Below are positions 1 to 5,400 of a stretch of DNA of 9,293 bases, piece by piece. Source of the DNA: JAUSIF01 sp040901465. Lineage in GTDB: Bacteria; Pseudomonadota; Alphaproteobacteria; Rhizobiales; Xanthobacteraceae. Within the stretch, counting starts at the first letter, position 1. Each line of letters opens with the position of its first letter. A program made the position numbers and the translations under genes. The stretch lies in the NCBI GenBank assembly GCA_040901465.1, contig JBBDYN010000003.1:1-9293 (forward strand), in the 5' to 3' direction. Below the pieces are notes generated by a model, which worked only from the letters and a program-made list of their open reading frames with translations, searched no databases and had not been told where the DNA came from.

Positions 1-48
1 GGGCGCCCCACTATGCGGCGCACGACCCCCGCCTCGCTTCGCTCGGCG

Positions 49-63
49 CCCCCTTTCAGGGGG
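49..63. repeat. Small GC-rich hairpin upstream of the VOC gene
   Basis: Arms CCCCCT (49-54) and AGGGGG (58-63) flank a TTC loop, a perfect 6-bp stem. The surrounding first 100 bases hold no gene I can support. The 'CTCGCTTCGCTCGG' string just before it (33-46) is the kind of low-information GC-rich sequence often found between alphaproteobacterial genes. The stem could end transcription from a gene left of the window, but no T-tract follows it, so I call it only a repeat or hairpin. Confidence 0.45.
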
Positions 64-101
64 AAGGATAAAAGGTCGGACCACGGAGGGAGCTAGAGGA
101 A

Positions 102-473
102 ATGATCGACCACGTCTCCATTACGGTCCGCGATCTCGCCGCGAGCGTCCGCTTTTACGAACAGGTGCTCGGCATCCTCGGCTTCACGAAGCTGCGCGAC
201 CTACCCACGACTGTCGGCTTCGGCAAGGAATATCCGGAGTTCTGGCTCAATCATCGGCCGCGCATGCCGACGGATCTCGACACGGGTTCGCATGTCGCCC
301 TGCGGGCGCGTGATCGCGAGACTGTGGAGCGCTTTTTTGCGGAAGCGCTGCGCCTCGGGGCCACGTCCGACGGTGCTCCCCATGTGCGCAGAGAGACCTA
401 CTATGCAGCCTTCATCCGCGATCCGGACGGCAACCGGATCGAAGCAGTGACGTTCCTGCCGAATCCAAAATAA
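102..473 (+). CDS. VOC family (glyoxalase/bleomycin-resistance fold) protein
   Basis: A 123-residue protein of the vicinal oxygen chelate superfamily, cytosolic, with no signal peptide or membrane segment. The N-terminal strand carries H4 in 'MIDHVSITVRDL', the usual first metal ligand. H64 lies in 'GSHVALRA', and the C-terminal 'YYAAFIRDPDGNRIEAV' holds E114, the usual last ligand. One beta-alpha-beta-beta-beta pair of this length is typical of small dimeric VOC proteins. Family members include lactoylglutathione lyases, dioxygenases and antibiotic-binding proteins; the substrate cannot be read from the sequence. The ATG at 102 follows a purine-rich GAGGGAGCTAGAGGAA stretch, a good ribosome site. 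The stop at 473 lies 3 bp before a palindromic element, which separates this gene from the convergent DUF3750 gene. Confidence 0.9.
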   Translation: MIDHVSITVRDLAASVRFYEQVLGILGFTKLRDLPTTVGFGKEYPEFWLNHRPRMPTDLDTGSHVALRARDRETVERFFAEALRLGATSDGAPHVRRETYYAAFIRDPDGNRIEAVTFLPNPK

Positions 474-476
474 ATA

Positions 477-566
477 CCTCATGCGCGGGCTTGACCCGCG
501 CATCCAGGGAATTGGGCTCTGGATTGCCGGGTCATCCCCGGGTTTAACCCGGGGACGGCAATGAGG
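477..566. repeat. Composite nested palindromic (REP-like) element, locus A
   Basis: This 90-bp element lies between the converging VOC and DUF3750 genes. Outer ends CCTCAT (477-482) and ATGAGG (561-566) are inverted repeats. The left hairpin has arms ATGCGCGGG (481-489) and CCCGCGCAT (495-503). The central CCAGGG (504-509) can pair with CTCTGG (517-522) using one G-T wobble. The right hairpin has outer arms ATTGCCG (523-529) and CGGCAAT (556-562), with a second palindrome CCCCGGGTT/AACCCGGGG (536-544 and 546-554) sitting in its loop. The whole can fold as a multi-branched cruciform. Its left 32 bp (477-508) recur exactly at 7432-7463. It could act as a bidirectional terminator, but has no T-tract. 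Confidence 0.85.
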
Positions 567-577
567 GTGAAAATCAA

Positions 578-1390
578 CTAACGCGTTGATCGTTCGCGAT
601 CGTCCGCCGCCGCGGAGAAATCGAGCGCACTCAAGCCGACATTGCCGAAGCCCGGCAGCTTCAACGCAAGCCCGCGCAGATCGAAACCGGTGACGAGCCC
701 AAAAAAGTTCAACTCAACCCCCTCGACCCAGCCGAGCTTGAAGCCGGCGATGCCCCAGAGATTGAGCTCGACGCCTGTGCGGCTGTCGGCGAGGCCGAGA
801 TAAAACTCCGGACGGAAATCGCGGCCCACTGCGTTCGCCGGCAGGATCGCGCCGATCTCCGGGATCGCGCGCAGCACCGTCGCGACGAACGTGTTGCTGT
901 TGGGACCCGGCCACGCGCGATAGTCGCCCGCGTTGCGCCATTGATATTCCTTCACCGCGGCCTCGATTTTTGGAATGAGGCGCTCCGCCGCGCGGCCGCT
1001 CACGTCGGTGACGACTGTAGGATCATTGCCGCGCCAGCGCCCGTCCGGCTCCCAGCCGTTGGTGCGGACCGGATTGCCCCAGCCCACGACATCGTAACGC
1101 ATCCAGCGATTGCCGTTTTCGGGCTTGATCACGATCCAGCTGTGAACCGCGACCACGCCGCGCCAACCGCCCGTGCGCGCCGACAGCACCAGCACGCGTG
1201 CGTCCGGGTACTGTGCCGCGGGCGGCAGGCTGCCGATGCTCGACCAGCTCGCTGCGTTCCAGCCCTGCGGCCGTTCGTCGAACGCGAACAGCGCCGCGCG
1301 CGCTGCGATCGGCAGTAGAAATGCAGCTGCGAGCACGAACACCAGGATGCGATGGGGTCTGCGGCGGCGAGGGGAGGAGGCGGGCGGCAT
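578..1390 (-). CDS. DUF3750 family exported or membrane-anchored protein
   Basis: I recognise this as DUF3750, a family of unknown function common in alphaproteobacteria. From the chosen start it is 270 residues. An Arg-rich N-terminus (residues 7-14) is followed by a hydrophobic stretch (about 15-33, ending 'IAARAAL'), a signal peptide or anchor, so the body should lie in the periplasm. Conserved-looking blocks are 'VAVHSWIVIK' (81-89, H83), 'MRYDVVGWGNP' (97-107) and 'YRAWPGPNSNTFV' (157-169). The His and Asn/Ser placement recalls NlpC/P60- or papain-like cysteine hydrolase folds, but no catalytic Cys is visible, so this is speculation. An upstream ATG at 1438 would add 16 residues before the Arg-rich start. 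I prefer 1390 because it gives a normal signal peptide, although neither start has a clear ribosome site. The 3' end faces the palindromic element. Confidence 0.82.
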   Translation of the reverse strand: MPPASSPRRRRPHRILVFVLAAAFLLPIAARAALFAFDERPQGWNAASWSSIGSLPPAAQYPDARVLVLSARTGGWRGVVAVHSWIVIKPENGNRWMRYDVVGWGNPVRTNGWEPDGRWRGNDPTVVTDVSGRAAERLIPKIEAAVKEYQWRNAGDYRAWPGPNSNTFVATVLRAIPEIGAILPANAVGRDFRPEFYLGLADSRTGVELNLWGIAGFKLGWVEGVELNFFGLVTGFDLRGLALKLPGFGNVGLSALDFSAAADDRERSTR

Positions 1391-1547
1391 GACGAAGTCA
1401 ATATAGATGCATCGGCCTGAAGTTTGCAGCGTCAGCATGCCACTGGCGGATTAAATATACGTAATGCCGTCGCCGAACAGAAGGACGGAGCGCACGGAAC
1501 GTTGGGCCCCTGAATGCGTTTCTTTTGGCGCAACGAATGGGGCGAAA

Positions 1548-1997
1548 ATGTCACGCAAGCGATCTCTTCGTCAGCATCGAGGACCGGGCCAAGTCCCGGT
1601 GCCGCGCCAGGACCGGTTCAGCTGGTTTGCTCACGAAGCTTCACGGCTCGCGGGCAAACCGCCAGCCTTTCTCGCGGCCTTCAGTCTCGTTGTCGGCTGG
1701 GCTCTTACGGGACCGTTCGTGGGCTTCAGCGAAACGTGGCAATTGTTCATCAACACGACGACCACGATCATCACGTTCCTGATGGTGTTCCTGATCCAGA
1801 GCACGCAGAACCGCGACACGCTCGCGATTCAAGTGAAACTCGCAGAGCTGATCCTGCACATGCCCGGGGTGCCCAATCAGTTCGCCGACGCCGAGGACAT
1901 GTCCGAGCGGCAACTCGAGCACGTGCACGCGCAGTACAAGTCGCGTGCGCGGGAGAAAATGCGCACTGCAGGTCGCCGCAAGCCGCGCCGCGCGTGA
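1548..1997 (+). CDS. Low-affinity iron permease family (PF04120-like) small membrane protein
   Basis: A 149-residue protein resembling the bacterial 'low affinity Fe/Cu permease' family. After a basic N-terminus, 'DRFSWFAHEASRLAGKP' (22-38) leads into TM1 (about 39-56, 'AFLAAFSLVVGWALTGPF') and TM2 (about 66-84, 'LFINTTTTIITFLMVFLI'). The hallmark 'QSTQNRDTLAIQVKLAEL' follows (84-101), then a charged cytosolic tail ending 'GRRKPRRA'. The family is named after yeast Fet4, but bacterial members have only two helices and no proven transport role, so iron transport is a weak inference. The ATG at 1548 is preceded by GGGGCGAAA and matches where family members start. An in-frame ATG at 1464 would add 28 residues ('MPSPNRRTERTERW...') that resemble no family sequence I know. 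It is divergent from the DUF3750 gene. Confidence 0.82.
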   Translation: MSRKRSLRQHRGPGQVPVPRQDRFSWFAHEASRLAGKPPAFLAAFSLVVGWALTGPFVGFSETWQLFINTTTTIITFLMVFLIQSTQNRDTLAIQVKLAELILHMPGVPNQFADAEDMSERQLEHVHAQYKSRAREKMRTAGRRKPRRA

Positions 1998-2063
1998 GCC
2001 CCTGCCTCCGTCTTCGCTTCGCGGACCTTGCCTTCGGTGATAAGAGAAGACGACTGGACGGCT

Positions 2064-2068
2064 GGAGG
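2064..2068 (+). promoter_or_regulatory. Shine-Dalgarno site fixing the amidohydrolase start
   Basis: GGAGG lies 5 nt before ATG 2074. The in-frame GTG at 2068 overlaps this ribosome site and is therefore unlikely to be the true start. Confidence 0.75.
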
Positions 2069-2073
2069 TGCGC

Positions 2074-3312
2074 ATGATCGCGCGTTTCTTTGCGACGGCG
2101 TTATTGACTGGCCTTGTCTTCGCGTCGATGCCGGCGGCGGCGCAGCCGTCGCCGGAAGCGATGCTCCGCAACATGGACGCCGACAGGAATGGCAAGATTT
2201 CCCGCAAGGAGTGGCGCGGCCCCGCGAAAGGGTTCGACCGGCTCGATGCCAACCGCGACGGAGCGCTGACTCCGGTCGAATTGCAATCCGCTTCGGGGGT
2301 CGGCCAATCAAGGGCCACGACGTCCACGACGCGCATACCTCTGGTCGACGTTCACGTGCATATTCACGGCCACCCGAGCGGGTCGGTGCAGGATCGTATG
2401 GAGCTTGATTATGCAGGTGCCGCCAATCTTGCCATTGCCCAGATGGACGAGAACAACGTGCGCACCTCGATTGCGATGGTCCCGCCCGGCAAGCACGTCG
2501 GCCGCTTCGACGACCAGGGCCTGCTCGCGCAAGCCCGGCGCTTTCCCGGCCGCATCGCCGTGCTGACCGGCGGCGGCACGCTTAACCCCATCATCCACAC
2601 GACGGCGGCGGATGCGGTGAGCGATGAGATTCGGCGCGACTTCGAGGACAAGGCCGAAAGCGCGTTGCAGGCGGGCGCGATCGGATTTGGCGAGATGTCG
2701 GCGCTGCACATGTCGTACTTTCCCCAGCATCCGTTCGAGGAGGTGCACCCGGACCATCCGCTCTTCTTGTTGCTCGCCGACATTGCCGCGCGCCGCGACG
2801 TGCCGATCGACCTGCATACCGAGATCGTGCCGGAAGACATGGCCGTGCCCGGAAAGCTCCGCGCCGCCAGCAACAACAATCCGCTCCAGGTCAAGGCCAA
2901 TCTCGCCGATTTCGAGCGGCTGCTTGCGCACAATGCACGCGCGCGCATTATTCTGTCCCACTCCGCGGACGCGACCGGAGCCCGCAAGGCTTCGCTGATG
3001 CGACGCTTGTTCGAGCGCTATCCGAATTTATTGATGAGCTTGAACGTGTTGCCGGCATTTCCGTTCATAGAGAATTTGCCGCTGCGGGGAGCAGGCGACA
3101 TCAAGCCGGACTGGCTGCAGCTGATCAAGGACTTTCCGGACCGCTTCATGATTGGGAGCGATCAATTCTACACTCCGCAATGTCCGACCTGCGAGAAGCG
3201 CAACAGTGCGACGCCTTCGCTCCGCTGGCTTGAGCTTCTGCCGGCCGACATAGCCCGGAAAGTCGCGATCGAGAATCCGCAGCGCGTGTTCAAGATTACC
3301 GCCGCGCGCTGA
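2074..3312 (+). CDS. Exported EF-hand / amidohydrolase-2 fusion enzyme
   Basis: A 412-residue protein. Numbering here counts from the GTG at 2068; subtract 2 for the ATG start. The signal peptide (about 3-25) ends 'SMPAAAQ', a good AxA cleavage site, so the enzyme is periplasmic or secreted. Two canonical 12-residue EF-hand loops follow: 'DADRNGKISRKE' (37-48) and 'DANRDGALTPVE' (60-71). A Ser/Thr-rich linker leads to a metal-dependent TIM-barrel amidohydrolase (PF04909-like). It carries 'VDVHVHIHGH' (93-102, HxH motif H96/H98), 'IDLHTE' (H250), 'ILSHSADATGARK' (H298) and 'MIGSDQFY' (D365). These are the expected metal ligands and catalytic Asp. Family members hydrolyse or decarboxylate cyclic or aromatic substrates; the substrate here is unknown. 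A CPTC pair (372-375) is near the C-terminus. The gene ends 14 bp from the convergent LOG gene. Confidence 0.88.
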   Translation: MIARFFATALLTGLVFASMPAAAQPSPEAMLRNMDADRNGKISRKEWRGPAKGFDRLDANRDGALTPVELQSASGVGQSRATTSTTRIPLVDVHVHIHGHPSGSVQDRMELDYAGAANLAIAQMDENNVRTSIAMVPPGKHVGRFDDQGLLAQARRFPGRIAVLTGGGTLNPIIHTTAADAVSDEIRRDFEDKAESALQAGAIGFGEMSALHMSYFPQHPFEEVHPDHPLFLLLADIAARRDVPIDLHTEIVPEDMAVPGKLRAASNNNPLQVKANLADFERLLAHNARARIILSHSADATGARKASLMRRLFERYPNLLMSLNVLPAFPFIENLPLRGAGDIKPDWLQLIKDFPDRFMIGSDQFYTPQCPTCEKRNSATPSLRWLELLPADIARKVAIENPQRVFKITAAR

Positions 3313-3326
3313 GGACGCGACGGTGT

Positions 3327-3935
3327 CTACATTTCCTCGGCGACGAGCTTTGCGCCGCCGTTGCGCAATTCCGCTTCGGAAATATCGCGTGCGGCCTCGC
3401 GCAACATCGGAACGACATCCGAGACGCGCTCCGCGACCAGAAAATCGAACGATCCCGGATGGATGAATCCCTGCTTCTGCTGATGCCTGAGAAGTACGAG
3501 CAGCGGCTCCCAGAAATTCATGAGATTCAGCAGCAGGAGCGGCTTCTTGTGCCGGCCGAGCTGCACCCAGGTCATTTGCTCGACCAGCTCTTCCAGCGTG
3601 CCGATTCCGCCCGGCAGCGCCACGAACGCGTCGGCAAGCTCGAACATGGTGCGCTTGCGCTCGTGCATGTCGTTGGTGACGATCACGCCGCGTCCGCCGT
3701 CGAGCGCCTTCTCGCGCGCCACGAGAAAATCGGGAATGACGCCGGTGACTTCGCCGCCGGCCTCAATCGCCGCGCGCGCGAGCTGGCCCATGAGCCCGAT
3801 GCCGCCGCCGCCATAGACGAGCTTCAGCTTCTCGCGCGCGAGCGTGCGCCCGAAGTCGCGGGCGGCCTCGAGATAGATCGGATCGTTTCCGTTGGAAGAA
3901 CCGCAATAGACGCAGACGCTTTTAATTTCTGCCAT
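3327..3935 (-). CDS. LOG family protein (TIGR00730), nucleotide 5'-monophosphate phosphoribohydrolase
   Basis: A 202-residue cytosolic Rossmann-fold protein of the LOG/'lysine decarboxylase-like' family. Family members cleave the N-glycosidic bond of cytokinin riboside or purine nucleoside 5'-monophosphates, releasing free base and ribose 5-phosphate. They are not lysine decarboxylases despite older annotations. The diagnostic motifs are present: 'VCVYCGSSNG' (7-16), 'LVYGGGGIGLMG' (39-50), 'MHERKR' (90-95) and 'PGGIGTLEELVE' (108-119), the last two forming the nucleotide-binding and catalytic site. Length is normal for the family. The start at 3935 is the only sensible one, with 'MAEIKSVCVYCGSS' matching family N-termini, though no strong ribosome site precedes it. 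Whether it makes cytokinin or only recycles nucleotides cannot be told. Its upstream region is the hairpin cluster at 3985-4178. Confidence 0.93.
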   Translation of the reverse strand: MAEIKSVCVYCGSSNGNDPIYLEAARDFGRTLAREKLKLVYGGGGIGLMGQLARAAIEAGGEVTGVIPDFLVAREKALDGGRGVIVTNDMHERKRTMFELADAFVALPGGIGTLEELVEQMTWVQLGRHKKPLLLLNLMNFWEPLLVLLRHQQKQGFIHPGSFDFLVAERVSDVVPMLREAARDISEAELRNGGAKLVAEEM

Positions 3936-4003
3936 GGCGGAGATGTGGGCCAGTGGCTGCGGGTCGTCAAGGCAGGCTTACCTTCGTCATGGCCGGGCTT
4001 GTC

Positions 4004-4031
4004 GCCCAAGTCGGATTTATCCGACTTGGGC
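4004..4031. repeat. Perfect hairpin, 12-bp stem
   Basis: Arms GCCCAAGTCGGA (4004-4015) and TCCGACTTGGGC (4020-4031) flank the loop TTTA. The + strand continues ATTTTAT, which gives a weak terminator-like look. However, no gene on that strand ends just upstream, so a terminator role is doubtful. Confidence 0.9.
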
Positions 4032-4041
4032 ATTTTATGTG

Positions 4042-4067
4042 CGCAACTCGGGCAAGCCCGAGTTGCG
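4042..4067. repeat. Perfect hairpin, 12-bp stem with 2-nt centre
   Basis: Arms CGCAACTCGGGC (4042-4053) and GCCCGAGTTGCG (4056-4067) flank AA. It starts 10 bp after the previous hairpin, and both sit in the loop of the split repeat at 3985-4081. Confidence 0.9.
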
Positions 4068-4113
4068 TTGCCATCCACGCCTTAATACCTCTGACGCAAA
4101 GACGTGGATCACA

Positions 4114-4141
4114 GCCGAAGTCGGCTGTTGCCGACTTCGGC
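4114..4141. repeat. Perfect hairpin, 12-bp stem
   Basis: Arms GCCGAAGTCGGC (4114-4125) and GCCGACTTCGGC (4130-4141) flank the loop TGTT. It shares the AAGTCGG core with the hairpin at 4004-4031. Just before it, ATCCACG (4073-4079) and CGTGGAT (4103-4109) form a further 7-bp inverted repeat with a 23-nt loop. Confidence 0.9.
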
Positions 4142-4154
4142 AAGCCTTAAATGG

Positions 4155-4178
4155 GCGAGCCGGGTCCAACCGGCTCGC
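4155..4178. repeat. Hairpin, 9-bp stem
   Basis: Arms GCGAGCCGG (4155-4163) and CCGGCTCGC (4170-4178) flank a 6-nt loop. It is the last strong member of the hairpin series. The rest of the geneless stretch (4179-4317) holds a weaker 7-bp stem (4205-4211/4228-4234) and the palindrome at 4247-4262, and no gene I can support. Confidence 0.85.
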
Positions 4179-4246
4179 TGACTCGCCGCGCCAAGGCGCC
4201 CGCTGCGCGGCAAGAAAGCCTCTAGACGCCGCGCTGGCTTCTTCGA

Positions 4247-4262
4247 CAGCGCCGCGGCGCTG
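4247..4262. repeat. 16-bp perfect palindrome
   Basis: CAGCGCCGCGGCGCTG is its own reverse complement. It lies 55 bp beyond the 3' end of the reverse-strand gene at 4318-4878. It could form a cruciform or be a chance GC-rich palindrome. Confidence 0.7.
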
Positions 4263-4317
4263 CGGCCCGGTGATGACCAACAGAACAAAATATATTGCGC
4301 GGCGCCTCAACTTGCCG

Positions 4318-4878
4318 TCAATTGTCCGCCGACTGGCTGAACCCCTTGTCGGTCCAGCGATAGCGCGCGACATGCGTGCTCTTACGCCCGTCCGGGCGCG
4401 TGGTCTCGTATTGCGCCTCGATCGTGCCGGCGCCGTCGATCAGGACTGGCAGCCGCCCGTCCACCACCAGGAATTTCGTCGTCTGGTCGCGGTCATCGGT
4501 GAATTCCACCGGCACGAATTCGCCGGCCGAGCGGTCCCAGCGAAACACGAGCAACGCGCCGCGCTCCGGCGGCACCAATCCGCGGATGACGATCTCGTCG
4601 ACGCCGTCGCCGTTGAGGTCGCGGGCGAGGAGCCCGCTGCCGTCCGGCTTGCCGTCGATTGCGACCAACTCCGTGCCGAGTTGCGGGAAGCTCTGCGAAC
4701 GTCCGCCGGGGAGCGCAATTTCGAGGAGCACGCCTTCGCCGGGGACCGGCGCCGCCGTGATTCGCGCGGTTTGCCCGGCGCCGATGCGCGCCGTCACATT
4801 GGCGGATTGCGCCGATGCGGTGTCGGTGGTCCCGCCGACCGCGGCGAGTACAAGGATCAGCGCTACGATTGCTCGCAT
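4318..4878 (-). CDS. Exported hypothetical protein with one FG-GAP/VCBS-like calcium motif
   Basis: A 186-residue protein of unknown function. The N-terminus 'MRAIVALILVLAAVGG' with 'TASAQ' near residues 20-24 is a clear signal peptide with an AxA site, so the mature protein should be periplasmic or secreted. The body is predicted beta-rich. 'DLNGDGVDEIVIRG' (87-100) is a DxNxDGxxDE loop of the kind found in FG-GAP/VCBS and dockerin-like calcium sites, here single rather than repeated. The repeating 'LLVFRWD...' and 'ARYRWTDKGF' strands would suit a small propeller-like or beta-sandwich unit. The start at 4878 is chosen because GAAGGA lies 5 nt before it and the signal peptide begins there. 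In-frame ATGs at 4893 and 4911 would only add Arg/Lys. It is divergent from the arsR gene and shares a 137-bp control region with it. Confidence 0.75.
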   Translation of the reverse strand: MRAIVALILVLAAVGGTTDTASAQSANVTARIGAGQTARITAAPVPGEGVLLEIALPGGRSQSFPQLGTELVAIDGKPDGSGLLARDLNGDGVDEIVIRGLVPPERGALLVFRWDRSAGEFVPVEFTDDRDQTTKFLVVDGRLPVLIDGAGTIEAQYETTRPDGRKSTHVARYRWTDKGFSQSADN

Positions 4879-4997
4879 TTTTTTCCTTCGCATTCGGCGT
4901 CTCGGTCTCATAGCAAGCTCAAAACCTTCGGCCCAATCCGGTTCCGCTGCGGCAATCCGCCTCCCGGCGCCCGCCTCTTGCCGCGGCGGAATTGATC

Positions 4998-5024
4998 GGT
5001 TATCGTCGATGGACGATGATAACC
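4998..5024. promoter_or_regulatory. Imperfect palindrome over the arsR start codon, candidate operator
   Basis: GGTTATC (4998-5004) and GATAACC (5018-5024) are perfect inverted arms, with inner TCG/CGA also matching. The inner ATCGTC (5002-5007) and GACGAT (5012-5017) also form a 6-bp hairpin with loop GATG that includes the first two bases of the arsR ATG. ArsR-type dimers bind such imperfect palindromes near their own promoters, so this is a reasonable autoregulatory site. The binding itself is inferred. Confidence 0.5.
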
Positions 5025-5399
5025 CAGACCCATCCCGGCCGTGAGGCGGGCGCAAGCGCGGACGCGCTTTCGCAAAAGCTGCGCGCGCTCGCGCATCCCG
5101 CCCGTCTCCGGATTTTGGCGGCACTCGCCGCCAACAATGCCTGCCAATGCGGCGACATCGTGCGCGGCCTGCCGCTCGCCCAATCGACCGTCTCGGAGCA
5201 CCTGCGCATCCTGTGCGAAGCGGGCCTGGTGCGCGGGGAGACGACGGGTGGCCGCCCGTGCTACTGCCTCGACCGGGCGGCGGTGCAGAAGCTCGCCGGC
5301 GAATTCGACCGCCTGCTCGCCGCAATCACCCACCAGAGGGCGCCGCCGCTGAGGCGCGGCGCGCGCAAGGGCGCAGACAAAGCCGCGGAGAGGAATTGA
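5016..5399 (+). CDS. ArsR/SmtB family winged-helix transcriptional repressor
   Basis: A 127-residue regulator. 'LSQKLRALAHPARLRILAAL' (18-37) is the standard ArsR opening helix pair. 'LPLAQSTVSEHLRILCEAGLVRGE' (52-75) is the helix-turn-helix with recognition helix, and 'GRPCYCLDRAAVQKL' (79-93) is the wing and following helix. Cys residues lie at 43 and 45 (ACQCGDIV), 67, and 82 and 84 (CYC). CxC plus CYC pairs occur in a subgroup of ArsR proteins and would suit a thiophilic ligand such as As(III), Cd(II) or Hg(II), or a thiol redox switch; the inducer is not known here. The ATG at 5016 gives the normal family N-terminus; an in-frame TTG at 4992 has no usable ribosome site. The stop lies 1 bp before the exporter ATG, so the two genes are one operon. 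It should repress itself and the exporter. Confidence 0.92.
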   Translation: MITQTHPGREAGASADALSQKLRALAHPARLRILAALAANNACQCGDIVRGLPLAQSTVSEHLRILCEAGLVRGETTGGRPCYCLDRAAVQKLAGEFDRLLAAITHQRAPPLRRGARKGADKAAERN

Positions 5400-5400
5400 G

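Larger units (their letters stand above)
3985..4081. repeat. Split rhizobial-type palindrome with two hairpins inserted in its loop
   Basis: The left part (3985-4003) begins CGTCATGGCCGGGCTTGTC and the right part (4070-4081) is GCCATCCACGCC. ATGGC (3989-3993) still pairs with GCCAT (4070-4074). From memory, rhizobial genomes carry a compact version of this repeat in which the two parts are adjacent. Here 66 bp holding two long perfect hairpins separate them: 4004-4015/4020-4031 and 4042-4053/4056-4067. The region lies between the co-oriented reverse-strand genes at 4318-4878 and 3327-3935. Confidence 0.7.

Noticed and set aside
1424..1457. Sigma-70-like promoter (TTGCAG ... TTAAAT) for the permease gene
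   Set aside because: The spacer is about 21 bp, too long for a normal promoter, and alphaproteobacterial consensus is weak, so I cannot support it.
1641..2336. Reverse-strand open frame across the permease and the amidohydrolase start
   Set aside because: It shows no family resemblance and covers two well-supported genes and a clear ribosome site on the other strand.
4004..4036. Rho-independent terminator
   Set aside because: The stem is followed by ATTTTAT on the + strand, but no + strand gene ends upstream, and the reverse strand has no T-tract after the stem.
4004..4178. CRISPR array
   Set aside because: The units are inverted hairpins of different sequence, with no direct repeats of constant length and no regular spacers.
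4150..4235. tRNA or other structured RNA gene
   Set aside because: The stem-loops do not fold as a cloverleaf, and no T-loop or CCA-end consensus is visible.
3934..4995. Long + strand open frame (353 codons) across the hairpin cluster and opposite the 4318-4878 gene
   Set aside because: Its translation is Arg/Ala/Pro-rich with no recognisable domain and runs through several perfect hairpins. The opposite strand has a signal peptide, a ribosome site and a calcium motif.
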